From Palsa-513 sp036510225 (GTDB lineage: Bacteria; Actinomycetota; Thermoleophilia; Solirubrobacterales; Solirubrobacteraceae), in contig DATCEH010000125.1 in assembly GCA_036510225.1 (NCBI GenBank), positions 182,056 to 246,055 of the forward strand: 64,000 nt of DNA. Reading direction: 5' to 3'. Positions 47,622-55,988 of this stretch are shown here, piece after piece. The translations under genes and the position numbers were made by a program. Positions within the stretch are counted from its first letter, which is position 1; each line of letters begins with the position of its first letter. Under the pieces are notes generated by a model, which was not told the DNA's origin, searched no databases, and saw nothing but the letters and a program-made list of their open reading frames with translations.

Positions 47622-49109
47622 GTGCTCGGATACCTCAAGCGCCTGGTCACGACGGGTGCCGCCTACCAGGCCGGCGACCTCGTCTCGAAGGCGCTCGCGA
47701 TCTTCACGCTGCCGCTCTACACGCGCTACGTCTCCCAGTCGCAGTACGGGTATGCCGAGACTCTCCTGACGCAGGTCGTGCTCGTCTCGATCCTGCTGCG
47801 GCTCGGCGTCGGCGAGGCGTTCGTGCGGTTCTGGTTCGACGACGACGATTCCCGGCGGCGGGCGCGGATGACCTCGACGACGGTGGTCTTCGTCGGCGCG
47901 ACGACGACCGTCGCGGCACTGGTCGGCCTGGCCTTCGCCGGCCCGCTCTCCCAGCTCCAGCTCGGCGTCCGCTCGCCGGCCCTCGCCGGCTGCGCGCTGC
48001 TCGGGCTGTGGGCCTTCACCAACCTCGAGATCGCCTACAGCCTGCTCCGTGTCGAGGAGCGGGCGAAGGCGTACATCATCACGTCGGTCTCGAACGTCGT
48101 GATCTCGATCGCCCTGACGATCTACCTCGTCGTCGTGCGCCACGACGGCGCGGAAGGTCTCCTGCTCGGGAACTTCGCCGGGTCGACGGCGGTCCTGGTC
48201 GCGCTGTGGTGGATCGAGCGCCGGCGGATCTTCGCGCCGCTGCGGGCCGGCGCCGGGCGCGTCGGCGCGCCACTGCGCCGGATGCTCGGCTTCGGCCTGC
48301 CGACGGTGCCGGCCGACATCAGCGTCTACGCCCTCCAGGTCATCGACCGGGCCTACCTGCTGCGGGTCGACAGCCCGGCGGCCGCCGGGCTGTACGCGGT
48401 GGCGGCGAAGATCGCGACGGTCGTCTTCGTCGCGGTCCGCGGCTTCCAGTACGCCTGGCCGCCGCTGGCCTACTCGGTGACCGACGACGACGACGCGGCC
48501 CGGCTCTACTCGCTGGTCACGACGTACTACCTGCTGGCGACGGGCGTCGTCGTCGCCGGCGTCGCCCTGCTCGGACGGTGGGCCCTGCTGATCCTCGCGG
48601 CTCCGAAGTTCGCGGGCGCCGACGCCGCGCTCCCGTGGCTGGCGCTCGGCTGGTCGCTCTACGGCCTGTACCTGGTCTTCGTCGTGATCGCCGGCCGCTC
48701 ACGCGCGATGGCCCGCAACCTCCCGGCCGCGGCCGCCGGCCTGCTCGTCAACGTCCTGGGCATCGTCGTCCTCGTGCCGAGTCTCGGCATCGCCGGAGCC
48801 GGAATCGCCCTGTGCGCCGCGTACGCGGCGATGCTCGGCGTGATCTACGCGCTGACCCGGCGGGTCTTCAGCGTCGGCTTCGAGTGGGGGCGCCTGGTCC
48901 GGCTGGTCGGCGTCCTGACCGGGGTCGCGGTCGCCGGCGACGTGCTGCTGCCGACCGGCGGGCTCGCCGGCTTCCTGACGCGGGCCGCCGCGTTTCTCGT
49001 GATCGGGCCGCTGCTCGCGGCGACGGGCTTCTTTCGCCGCGGTGAGTGGGAGCGGGCGCGCGCGCTGCTCGGCGGCCTCCGGGCGCGGCTACGGGGCCCG
49101 CGGGCCTAG
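47622..49109 (+). CDS. Polysaccharide flippase (Wzx-like)
   Basis: This is a 495-residue protein with 12-14 predicted helices and the MOP-superfamily start GAAYQAGDLVSKALAIFTLPLYTRY. Further family hallmarks are FGLPTVPADISVYALQVIDRAY (shown here in part as LPTVPADISVY) and RGFQYAWPPLAYS. It would flip undecaprenyl-linked repeat units outward for the adjacent polymerase. The start is GTG 47622, three bases after the Wzy stop. It is the second flippase in this window. Confidence 0.88.
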   Translation: MLGYLKRLVTTGAAYQAGDLVSKALAIFTLPLYTRYVSQSQYGYAETLLTQVVLVSILLRLGVGEAFVRFWFDDDDSRRRARMTSTTVVFVGATTTVAALVGLAFAGPLSQLQLGVRSPALAGCALLGLWAFTNLEIAYSLLRVEERAKAYIITSVSNVVISIALTIYLVVVRHDGAEGLLLGNFAGSTAVLVALWWIERRRIFAPLRAGAGRVGAPLRRMLGFGLPTVPADISVYALQVIDRAYLLRVDSPAAAGLYAVAAKIATVVFVAVRGFQYAWPPLAYSVTDDDDAARLYSLVTTYYLLATGVVVAGVALLGRWALLILAAPKFAGADAALPWLALGWSLYGLYLVFVVIAGRSRAMARNLPAAAAGLLVNVLGIVVLVPSLGIAGAGIALCAAYAAMLGVIYALTRRVFSVGFEWGRLVRLVGVLTGVAVAGDVLLPTGGLAGFLTRAAAFLVIGPLLAATGFFRRGEWERARALLGGLRARLRGPRA

Positions 49110-49226
49110 CGGGTGCGGCGATCCGGGGCACGGATCAGCTTTTCGTTACCGTCCGGTCCTGGAGAGCAGAGCCGCTCCTGCCGTAGGCTCTGCGAGAACC
49201 CGCATCCCCGCTCGAAGGAGTCTGCC

Positions 49227-49352
49227 GTGCTTCTGATTCTCGCGATCATCCTGCTCGTCATCGCGATCGCCGGCGGCGTGATCATCCACCCGCTGCTGTT
49301 CCTGCTCGCGATCATCGCAATCGTCCTGTTCTTCTCTCATCAACGCCGTTAG
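49227..49352 (+). CDS. Small hydrophobic membrane protein (41 residues)
   Basis: A GTG preceded by GAAGGAG with a six-base spacer opens a 41-codon gene. The peptide VLLILAIILLVIAIAGG...HPLLFLLAIIAIVLFFSHQRR is two membrane helices around a Gly-rich turn containing VIIHP, ending in basic residues. Similar tiny hydrophobic proteins are common in actinobacteria and of unknown function. The strong site supports translation. It stands alone, about 117 bases after the flippase. Confidence 0.75.
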   Translation: MLLILAIILLVIAIAGGVIIHPLLFLLAIIAIVLFFSHQRR

Positions 49353-49372
49353 AACCGGCCTGCACCACCGGC

Positions 49373-50341
49373 CTACGCGCCCGGCTCCTGGGTTCGCGGG
49401 CCCAGGACCCGGGAGTTGCGCAGGGCCGCCGCCTCGCGGAGGCCCTCGCCGCGGTCGGGGTGGAGGGTCGCGCTGACATGGCGGGCATAGCGCCGGAAAT
49501 CGTGTCCCGGTAGGAAGACGGCGGCCACCGCGCGGGCGAGATAGGTCCAGGCGGTCAGCCAGCGGACGAGGGCGGCTGCCGCGCGTGAGTGGTGCTTGCG
49601 TATGTAGAGGTCGCGGTTTCGCGAGAGCTCGACGATCCGCCGTTCGGGCAGCACGCCGGTCGAGAGCTGCTCGTGGTGGATCGCGAGCGCCCCCGGAACG
49701 TGGAGCGTGTGCCAGCCGATCCCCTGGAGGCGCTTCTGGAAGTCGACCTCGTCGGAGTAGACGAAGAACGCCGGGTCCATGTAGCCGACCGCCTCGGCGG
49801 CGCTGCGGCGGACCATCAGGGCGGCCGACTGGGCCCAGTCGACGCGGCGGGGCTGGTTGCCGGCGCTCTGGACGGTGTAGCGGCGATGGGCGAAGACGGC
49901 CCCGGCGAGGGCGGTCGAGACCGACGGGAAGCGCCAGGCCGAGGGCTGGGGGGAGCGGTCCGGCGCGAGCAGGGCGGCGCCGGCGGCGCCGGCCCGCGGG
50001 TCGGCCTCGAGCGCCGCGCGGAGCTGGGCGGTCGCGCCCGGGAGGAGCTCGGAGTCCTCGTTGAGCAGCAGGCAGTAGCGACCCCGCGCCCGGCGCATCA
50101 GCTCGCTGTCGTTCTCGGCCTTGCCGCGTCGCTCGTCGAGCGCGATCAGCTCGAAGGACTGGTCGCGCCGGCCGCGGACGGCCTGCGCCGAGCCGTCGTC
50201 GGAGCCGTTGTCGAGCACGAGGAGCTCCGTCGCGAAGCCGACCGCCGCCCGCTCGCGCCCGATCGCGTCGAGGCAGGCCATCAGGACCTCGCGACCCTCG
50301 GTGTTCACGACGCAGTAGGAGACCTCGACCTCAGCGCCCAT
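49373..50341 (-). CDS. Glycosyltransferase family 2
   Basis: This 322-residue GT-A enzyme resembles rhamnosyltransferases: VSYCVVNTEGREVLMACL, LLVLDNGSDDGSA, RGKAENDSELM, LLLNEDSELL (DxD position) and FFVYSDEVDFQKRLQGIGW. The C-terminus carries a hydrophobic stretch (WLTAWTYLARAVAAVFLPG) that may attach it to the membrane. It is the only glycosyltransferase of this locus on the minus strand, and its start is 13 bases from the divergent GT4 start. Confidence 0.87.
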   Translation of the reverse strand: MGAEVEVSYCVVNTEGREVLMACLDAIGRERAAVGFATELLVLDNGSDDGSAQAVRGRRDQSFELIALDERRGKAENDSELMRRARGRYCLLLNEDSELLPGATAQLRAALEADPRAGAAGAALLAPDRSPQPSAWRFPSVSTALAGAVFAHRRYTVQSAGNQPRRVDWAQSAALMVRRSAAEAVGYMDPAFFVYSDEVDFQKRLQGIGWHTLHVPGALAIHHEQLSTGVLPERRIVELSRNRDLYIRKHHSRAAAALVRWLTAWTYLARAVAAVFLPGHDFRRYARHVSATLHPDRGEGLREAAALRNSRVLGPRTQEPGA

Positions 50342-50354
50342 ATTGTCCCGCCCG

Positions 50355-51479
50355 ATGCGCGTCCACGTCGTCGATCCCGCAGCCTACACACCCCCATACG
50401 ACCACGCCCTGTGTGCCGCCCTCGCGGCGACCGGTCTCGACGTCCGCCTGCTCACCAGCCACTTCGCCTACGGACCGGTGGCCGAGCCGGCCGGCTACGC
50501 GCGGGAGGAGCTCTTCTACCGCTGGGCCCGCGGCCCGGCCAACTCGCGGCTGCGGCGGGCGAGCAAGCTCGCCGAGCACGTCCCCGACATGCTCGCCTAC
50601 CGGCGGCGGGCCCGCTCGGCCGACCTCGTCCACTTTCAGTGGCTCGCCGTCCAGCACGTCGACGCCCACCTCCTGCCGCGGGGCCGCCCGCTCGTGCTCA
50701 CGGCGCACGACGTCCTCCCCCGCGAGCCGCGGCCCGGCCAGCTGGCGGCGCAGCGGCGGCTCTTCGATCACTTCGACGCGGTCGTCGTCCACTCGGCCCA
50801 CGGCGCCCGGCGGCTCGTCGACGAGCTCGGCCTGGCCGCGGATCGGGTCCACGTGATCGCCCACGGCGTGCTCGACCATCTCGTCGACCGGCCGAGCCGC
50901 CCACTGCCGGCCGAGCTGGCCGGCGTCCGCCGGCCGGTGGTGCTCTGCTTCGGGCTGATCCGTCCGTACAAGGGGATCGATGTCCTGCTCGAGGCGTGGG
51001 ACCCGGCCTGGGAGGCCGAGCTGTGGATCGTCGGGATGCCGCGGATGGAGATCGGACCGCTCGTGGCGGGCGCGCCGGCCAACGTCCGCTTCGTCAGCCG
51101 CTTCGTCGGCGACGACGAGCTCGGGGCGTTCTTCCGCCGGGCGGACGTCGTCGTGCTCCCGTACCGCGAGATCGACCAGTCGGGGGTCCTCTTCACGGCG
51201 CTCGCGTTCGGCAAGCCGCTCGTCCTCTCAGACGTCGGCGGCTTCTCCGAGGTCGGCGCCGGAGTGCTCGTCGCGCCCGGCGACCCGGCGGCCCTGCGGG
51301 TGGCACTCGACGGCGTGCTCGGTGACCCGGCACAGCGCGAGCGCCTCGCCGGCGAGTCCCGCGCCGCGGCGTCGGGACGCTTCTCGTGGGCGAGCGCCGC
51401 CCGCGAGACCCGCGCGCTCTACGAGACGCTGTGCCCGGGCGCGGCGGCGTCCGGGGGCGCTACGGTGGGCTCCGTATGA
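50355..51479 (+). CDS. Glycosyltransferase family 4
   Basis: This is a 374-residue GT-B enzyme with MRVHVVDPAAYTPPYDHALC at the N-terminus and, in the donor domain, VLCFGLIRPYKGIDVLLEAW, LWIVGMPRMEIGPL and VVLPYREIDQSGVLFTALAFG. The acidic E-x7-E pattern is replaced by EIDQSGVL, as in some GT4 subgroups. ATG 50355 is chosen over TTG 50343. Its stop overlaps the ATG of the next gene. Confidence 0.87.
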   Translation: MRVHVVDPAAYTPPYDHALCAALAATGLDVRLLTSHFAYGPVAEPAGYAREELFYRWARGPANSRLRRASKLAEHVPDMLAYRRRARSADLVHFQWLAVQHVDAHLLPRGRPLVLTAHDVLPREPRPGQLAAQRRLFDHFDAVVVHSAHGARRLVDELGLAADRVHVIAHGVLDHLVDRPSRPLPAELAGVRRPVVLCFGLIRPYKGIDVLLEAWDPAWEAELWIVGMPRMEIGPLVAGAPANVRFVSRFVGDDELGAFFRRADVVVLPYREIDQSGVLFTALAFGKPLVLSDVGGFSEVGAGVLVAPGDPAALRVALDGVLGDPAQRERLAGESRAAASGRFSWASAARETRALYETLCPGAAASGGATVGSV

Positions 51480-52630
51480 GCGCCGTGGCGATCGTCTTCT
51501 GGGTCAGCATCGGGCTGCTCGTCTACGCCCAGCTGGGCTACGGCTTGCTGCTCGTCTTCTGGGCCGGTCTCCGCGGCTCGCGTGGCTCGGGCGGCGCAGC
51601 AGGCTCGCGTGGGTCGGGCGGCGCCGGCGGCGAGCCGTCGGTCTCGCTGATCGTGGCGGCCCACGACGAGCAGGACGTGATCGCCGCGAAGGTGTCCGAC
51701 GCGCTGGCGCTCGACTGGCCGCGCGAGCGCCTCGAGGTGATCGTCTGCTGCGACGGCTGCACCGACCAGACGGCCGCGCGGGCCCGGGCCGCCGGTGCGG
51801 ATCTCGTCCTCGAGCTCGCCCGGGGCGGGAAGATCCGCGCGCAGAACGCCGGCGTCGAGGCCGGGCGTGGAGAGCTGCTCGCCTTCTCGGATGCCAACTC
51901 GACCTGGGAGCCCGACGCCCTGCGCGAGCTTGCCGGCGCCTTCGATGACCCGGACGTCGGCTACGCCTGCGGGGCGGTCAGCTTCGTCCGGGCCGACGGC
52001 GGCGACAACCAGGAGGGCCTCTACTGGCGCTACGAGCTCGGCCTCCGGGCGCTCGAGTCGCGGCTCGGGTCGATCACGGCCGGCAACGGGGCGATCTACG
52101 CGACCCGGCGCGACTCGTACATCGTCGTCGACCCGATCATGGGGCACGACCTCAGCCTCCCGTTCAAGATGGTCAAGCGCGGCTGGCGGGCGGTCTACGT
52201 CGGGAGCGCCCGGGCCCGCGAGAAGATGGTCCCCACGATCGAGGGCGAGTTCGCCCGCAAGCGGCGGATGATGAGCCACGCCTGGCCGATCGTCGTCCGC
52301 GGCGGCATGCTCTCGCCGCGCGGATACGGTGCCGGCTACGCCGTGATGATCTTCAGCCACCGCATCCTCCGCTACGCGTCGCCCGGGTTCCACGTGGTCG
52401 CCCTCCTCACCAACTGCCTGCTGCTCGGGCGCGGCCCGATCTATGCCGTCTGTCTCGCGCTCCAGGCCGGCCTGCTGGGCGGCGCGGCCCTCGCCGGGCG
52501 CCTGCCGGCCCGCCCGCTGCTGGTCGCCCGCTACTACGTGCTGACGACGGCCTCGCTCGGCCTCGGTCTGTGGGACTGGCTGCGCCACGGGACGAGCGCC
52601 GCGTGGGAGGCGGCCGAGGGCACGCGATGA
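51476..52630 (+). CDS. Membrane-associated glycosyltransferase family 2
   Basis: This 384-residue processive-type GT2 protein has an N-terminal helix (IVFWVSIGLLVYAQLGYGLLL), a catalytic domain with SLIVAAHDEQDVIAAK, VIVCCDGCTDQTAA, FSDANSTWEPDALRELA (DxD position), and GHDLSLPFKMVKRGW, then about three C-terminal helices. These belong to the hyaluronan/cellulose-synthase-like group. A Gly/Arg/Ser linker near residue 35-50 is built from an imperfect 24-base direct repeat. ATG 51476 overlaps the GT4 stop, and its stop overlaps the sugar-transferase start. Confidence 0.87.
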   Translation: MSAVAIVFWVSIGLLVYAQLGYGLLLVFWAGLRGSRGSGGAAGSRGSGGAGGEPSVSLIVAAHDEQDVIAAKVSDALALDWPRERLEVIVCCDGCTDQTAARARAAGADLVLELARGGKIRAQNAGVEAGRGELLAFSDANSTWEPDALRELAGAFDDPDVGYACGAVSFVRADGGDNQEGLYWRYELGLRALESRLGSITAGNGAIYATRRDSYIVVDPIMGHDLSLPFKMVKRGWRAVYVGSARAREKMVPTIEGEFARKRRMMSHAWPIVVRGGMLSPRGYGAGYAVMIFSHRILRYASPGFHVVALLTNCLLLGRGPIYAVCLALQAGLLGGAALAGRLPARPLLVARYYVLTTASLGLGLWDWLRHGTSAAWEAAEGTR

Positions 52631-53214
52631 TCCGCCGGCTGGTCGACATCCTCGTCAGCGTCGCCGGACTGGTCTGCGCGGCCCCGCTGATCGGGCTCGC
52701 GGCTCTCGCGATCCGCCTCGAGTCCCCCGGGCCGGTGATCTATCGCCAGCGGCGGATCGGCCGCGACGGGCGGGCCTTCGACGTGCTCAAGCTGCGCACG
52801 ATGGTCGACGGCGCCGAGCACATCGGCGCCGGCTTCGCGGTCGACCGGGGCGACGCCCGGATCACGCGGGTCGGCGCCGTGCTGCGGCGGAGCTCACTCG
52901 ACGAGCTGCCCAACCTGCTCAACGTGCTCCGCGGCGAGATGTCGCTGATCGGCCCGCGGCCGACGCTGCCCCACCAGGTCGAGGCCTACGACGAGCGCCA
53001 GCGCGGCCGGCTCGCGATCCGTCCGGGGATCACCGGCTGGGCGCAGGTCAACGGGCGGACCTCACTGCCGTGGCCGGAGCGGATCGAGCTCGACCTCCAC
53101 TACATCGAGCATCGGTCGCTCGCGCTCGACGTCGAGATCCTCAAGCGCACGGTCGGAGTCCTCGTCGGCGGCGAGGGCGTCTACAAGGGAGAGACCGGAG
53201 GATGGCCGGGTTGA
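52627..53214 (+). CDS. Initiating sugar transferase (bacterial sugar transferase family)
   Basis: This 195-residue monotopic phosphoglycosyltransferase transfers a sugar-1-phosphate to undecaprenyl phosphate, starting the repeat unit. Motifs: hydrophobic hairpin ILVSVAGLVCAAPLIGLAALA, SPGPVIYRQRRIGRDGRAF, VLKLRTMVDGAE, and LDELPNLLNVLRGEMSLIGP RP with RPGITGWAQVNGR. The catalytic Asp-Glu is in the LDELPNL segment. The ATG overlaps the upstream GT2 stop. This is the small form without the N-terminal membrane domain. Confidence 0.93.
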   Translation: MIRRLVDILVSVAGLVCAAPLIGLAALAIRLESPGPVIYRQRRIGRDGRAFDVLKLRTMVDGAEHIGAGFAVDRGDARITRVGAVLRRSSLDELPNLLNVLRGEMSLIGPRPTLPHQVEAYDERQRGRLAIRPGITGWAQVNGRTSLPWPERIELDLHYIEHRSLALDVEILKRTVGVLVGGEGVYKGETGGWPG

Positions 53215-54224
53215 GCACGATCATGATCACCGGCGCCGGGCGCCGCTACGACATCGTCGCGTCGTTCGCCCAGCACACGACGGTCCTCGCGACCGAGACC
53301 AACCGCCTGGCGCCCGGCCAGTACGCGGCCCAGATCCAGGCGATCGTCCCGCGGATCGACGATCCCGGCTACGTCCCCGAGCTCCGCCGGCTGTGCGCGC
53401 TCCACGACGTCGGCGCCGTGATCCCGCTGATCGACCCGGACATCGCCGTGCTCGCCGCGGCCCGCGGTCGCGGCGAGCTGCCCGCGCTCGTTCCCGATCT
53501 CGAGATGGCCGAGGCGACGTTCGACAAGTACGAGACCCATCTCCTGCTCGAGCGCCTCGGCCTCCCCTCGCCGCCGACCCTCCTCCCGGGTGACCCGGGC
53601 GATCCCGGCGCCGGCCTGTCGGCGGTCGAGCGCTACCCGGTCATCGTCAAGCCGCGGTGGGGGTCGAACTCCCGCGGCATCGCGCTCGCCCGCGACGCCG
53701 CCGAGGCTGCGTTCTTCGTCGGCTACTCCGACGAGCCGGTGATCGTCCAGCGGGCGATGGGCGGCCCCGAGTTCTCGATCGACTGCCTGTGCGACCTCGA
53801 CGGCCGCTGCCTGAACGCGATCCCCCGCTCGATGACCGAGTCGCGCGGCGGCGAGTCGGTCAAGGGGACCGTGCTCGGCGATCCCGACCTGGTCGAGCTC
53901 GGGCGGGCCGTCGCCGAGGGCGTCGGCGCCCGCGGCCCGTGCATGGTCCAGGCGTTCCGCGACCCCGAGCTCGGCCTGCGGGTGACCGACGTCAACATCC
54001 GCTTCGGCGGCGGGTACCCCTCGCACATGTACGGGGCGCTGCCCGGGCGCACGTACCCCGAGCTGATCATCAGGCTGGCCCGCGGCGAGACGGTCGCCCC
54101 GCACGTCGGGGAGTTCCGCGCCGGGGTCACGTTCGCCCGCTACTACTGGCAGCTCGAGCTCGACGAAGAGCTCCGACCGACCGGCCGCGAGATCGTCGCC
54201 GGCGGCCCGCCCGCCCCGCGCTGA
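53202..54224 (+). CDS. ATP-grasp enzyme (carbamoyl-phosphate-synthase-like)
   Basis: This is a 340-residue ATP-grasp protein of the CPSase-large/PylC-like group. An N-terminal Rossmann-like part (MITGAGRRYDIVASFAQHT) precedes the ATP-grasp fold with YPVIVKPRWGSNSRGI, VIVQRAMGGPEFSIDC, and the metal-binding TDVNIRFGGGYPSHMYG. Such enzymes ligate amino acids or modify sugars in glycan loci. It overlaps the sugar-transferase gene by 13 bases, so cotranslation is likely. It ends the second polysaccharide locus. Confidence 0.82.
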   Translation: MAGLSTIMITGAGRRYDIVASFAQHTTVLATETNRLAPGQYAAQIQAIVPRIDDPGYVPELRRLCALHDVGAVIPLIDPDIAVLAAARGRGELPALVPDLEMAEATFDKYETHLLLERLGLPSPPTLLPGDPGDPGAGLSAVERYPVIVKPRWGSNSRGIALARDAAEAAFFVGYSDEPVIVQRAMGGPEFSIDCLCDLDGRCLNAIPRSMTESRGGESVKGTVLGDPDLVELGRAVAEGVGARGPCMVQAFRDPELGLRVTDVNIRFGGGYPSHMYGALPGRTYPELIIRLARGETVAPHVGEFRAGVTFARYYWQLELDEELRPTGREIVAGGPPAPR

Positions 54225-54339
54225 CTGCCCGCCGCAGGCGCCGGCGCCGGATCGGCGACTGGGCCGCGCCGGGGCCGGCCGGCATCGGAAATCCGTCCAT
54301 TTGCGCCCGCTCGGGGCCTCAGCTGCAAGAATCGAGCTG

Positions 54340-55410
54340 ATGCGCCTGCCCTTCGCCCGGTCAAGGAGGTCCTCGAGCGCGCCGGACGCACTGAGTCCGC
54401 ATTGCGCGAACTGCGGCAACCCGCTCGCCGTCGGGCAGGACTGGTGCCTTGACTGCGGGACCGCCGTCCGCGGCCGGCTCGGCCGCGGGCCGGGCATCGG
54501 CTCGTCGATCGGCGTCGTCGGACTGACCCTCCTGCTCGTACTCGGCGCGGTCGCCGCCGCGTACGCCGCGCTCAACTCGGACTCCAACAAGGCGGTCAAG
54601 TCGCCGGTCGCGGCAGTCGCCGGAGCGACTGGGCCGGCCGCACCCGACGTCGGGACCACGTCGGGGGTCGGCTTTGGGACTCCGGGCGTCGTCGCGTCGG
54701 GTACGACGGCCCCGAGCACCCCGATCGCCCCGACCACCGCCGTGCCGCTGCCGACCGTGCCCAAGCTCCCCGGCGTCACGCCGACCCCGGCGGCGGCGAC
54801 CGGGTCGACCGCGCCGGCGGCGAGCACCCCGGCGCCGGCGGCGACGGTCCCGAAGACGGCGACACCGACCGCTACGACACCGACGGCGACGACACCCAAG
54901 ACGACGACGACGCCGACCGCCACGACACCGACGACGACGACTCCGGCATCGACGGGCGGCCACGCGATCCTCCTCGACACCGACGCGGCGACGACGTACA
55001 ACCCGTACAACCTCTCGGCCGCGAGCTTCGCCGATCCGGCCCACGCGATCGACGGCGACCCGGGCACCGCCTGGACCTACCAGCTCGATCCGACCACGGC
55101 CGGCAAGACGCTCGTCGGCGTGGCGCTCGACCTGAAGACGCCGCAGGCAGCCCGCGCGATCAAGATCACCACGCTCTCGCCCGGGATGACGGTCGAGTTC
55201 TACGGAGCGACCGGATCGACCGAGCCGGTCTCGATCACCGATCCAGCGTGGATCCACCTCGCCAATCGCCGGGCGATCAAGCCGTCGACGACGGTCGCGC
55301 TGAAGAGCGCCGGCAAGTCGTTCCGGTACCTGCTGATCTGGATCACCCACGCCCCGACCGGCGTCACCGCCGGTACGGTCGGGATCTCCGAGCTGTCGGT
55401 TTCAAGCTGA
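54340..55410 (+). CDS. Zinc-ribbon membrane protein with outer discoidin-like domain
   Basis: This is a 356-residue protein. The N-terminal zinc ribbon HCANCGNPLAVGQDWCLDCG (residues about 20-40) is cytosolic, a membrane helix follows (GVVGLTLLLVLGAVAAAYAAL), then a Pro/Thr/Ala linker and a C-terminal beta domain (about 215-356) with YNPYNLSAASFADPAHAIDG, DPGTAWTY, and FRYLLIWITHAPT. This domain closely resembles that of the kinase at 36993. ATG 54340 is used; a TTG at 54301 would add 13 residues. Function unknown. Confidence 0.78.
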   Translation: MRLPFARSRRSSSAPDALSPHCANCGNPLAVGQDWCLDCGTAVRGRLGRGPGIGSSIGVVGLTLLLVLGAVAAAYAALNSDSNKAVKSPVAAVAGATGPAAPDVGTTSGVGFGTPGVVASGTTAPSTPIAPTTAVPLPTVPKLPGVTPTPAAATGSTAPAASTPAPAATVPKTATPTATTPTATTPKTTTTPTATTPTTTTPASTGGHAILLDTDAATTYNPYNLSAASFADPAHAIDGDPGTAWTYQLDPTTAGKTLVGVALDLKTPQAARAIKITTLSPGMTVEFYGATGSTEPVSITDPAWIHLANRRAIKPSTTVALKSAGKSFRYLLIWITHAPTGVTAGTVGISELSVSS

Positions 55411-55437
55411 GCGGCTGACCGGCTGAGCGGCTGAGTC
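55406..55437 (+). repeat. 8-base tandem repeat across the stop codon
   Basis: Four copies of GCTGAGCG (GCTGAGCG, GCTGACCG, GCTGAGCG, GCTGAGTC) straddle the TGA of the zinc-ribbon gene. The array has copy-number potential and sits at the start of a 578-base gene-free stretch (55411-55988) that contains only hairpins and low-complexity GC-rich sequence. Confidence 0.8.
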
Positions 55438-55538
55438 GCGATCGGCGGCGCTGAGCGGGCTCGGTCGGCAGGAGCGCGCGGTACCGCCGGTCCATCGCGG
55501 ATGCGCGGATCTTGGACGCCCGGCCCTGTCGTGCACAC

Positions 55539-55572
55539 GGCGCCTCCTGCATGATCAACGCATGGAGGCGCC
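55539..55572. terminator. Candidate bidirectional terminator hairpin
   Basis: GGCGCCTCC (55539-55547) and GGAGGCGCC (55564-55572) form a perfect 9-base stem with a 16-base loop, followed by CTCTTACA on the plus strand. It lies between convergent genes. A second strong hairpin, CGCCGGCGGCG (55741-55751) with CGCCGCCGGCG (55761-55771), occurs further on in the same gap and could serve the minus-strand gene. Confidence 0.45.
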
Positions 55573-55988
55573 CTCTTACAGGCCGATTGATTCCCCGGCC
55601 GTCCGATCCGCATCCAGCACCTGACCGGCGTCCTGGTGCGGCACGTCGTCCGCGACGTGACCTCCGCGACGTAGACGCGGTCCCGCGGCAAGCCCCGCGG
55701 AACCCGTCCGCCGCGTTTCGCCAACCCGCAGTCCACCCCACGCCGGCGGCGCCGCCCACGCGCCGCCGGCGGGCTGCGTTAAACCTGTCTGCTCGCCCGG
55801 CGCTGTCTGCTGCGCCGGGCCGTGTCTCGGCCGCGGCCGTGTCTGCTGCTCGGGCGATGCCCGAGTCGCCGCTGGATGATCTCCGTGCCGCGCCGACCCC
55901 ACCGGGCGGGGCCGGCCAGCCCAAGAACGAGTCGCGTCGTGCCCGGCGCGTCCTGCGCCGGGAGGCGGCGGGCCGAGCTCCCGGCTGC

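Noticed and set aside
53070..53201. Upstream extension of the ATP-grasp gene
   Set aside because: It is out of frame within the sugar transferase; ATG 53202 begins the expected MITGAG-type fold.
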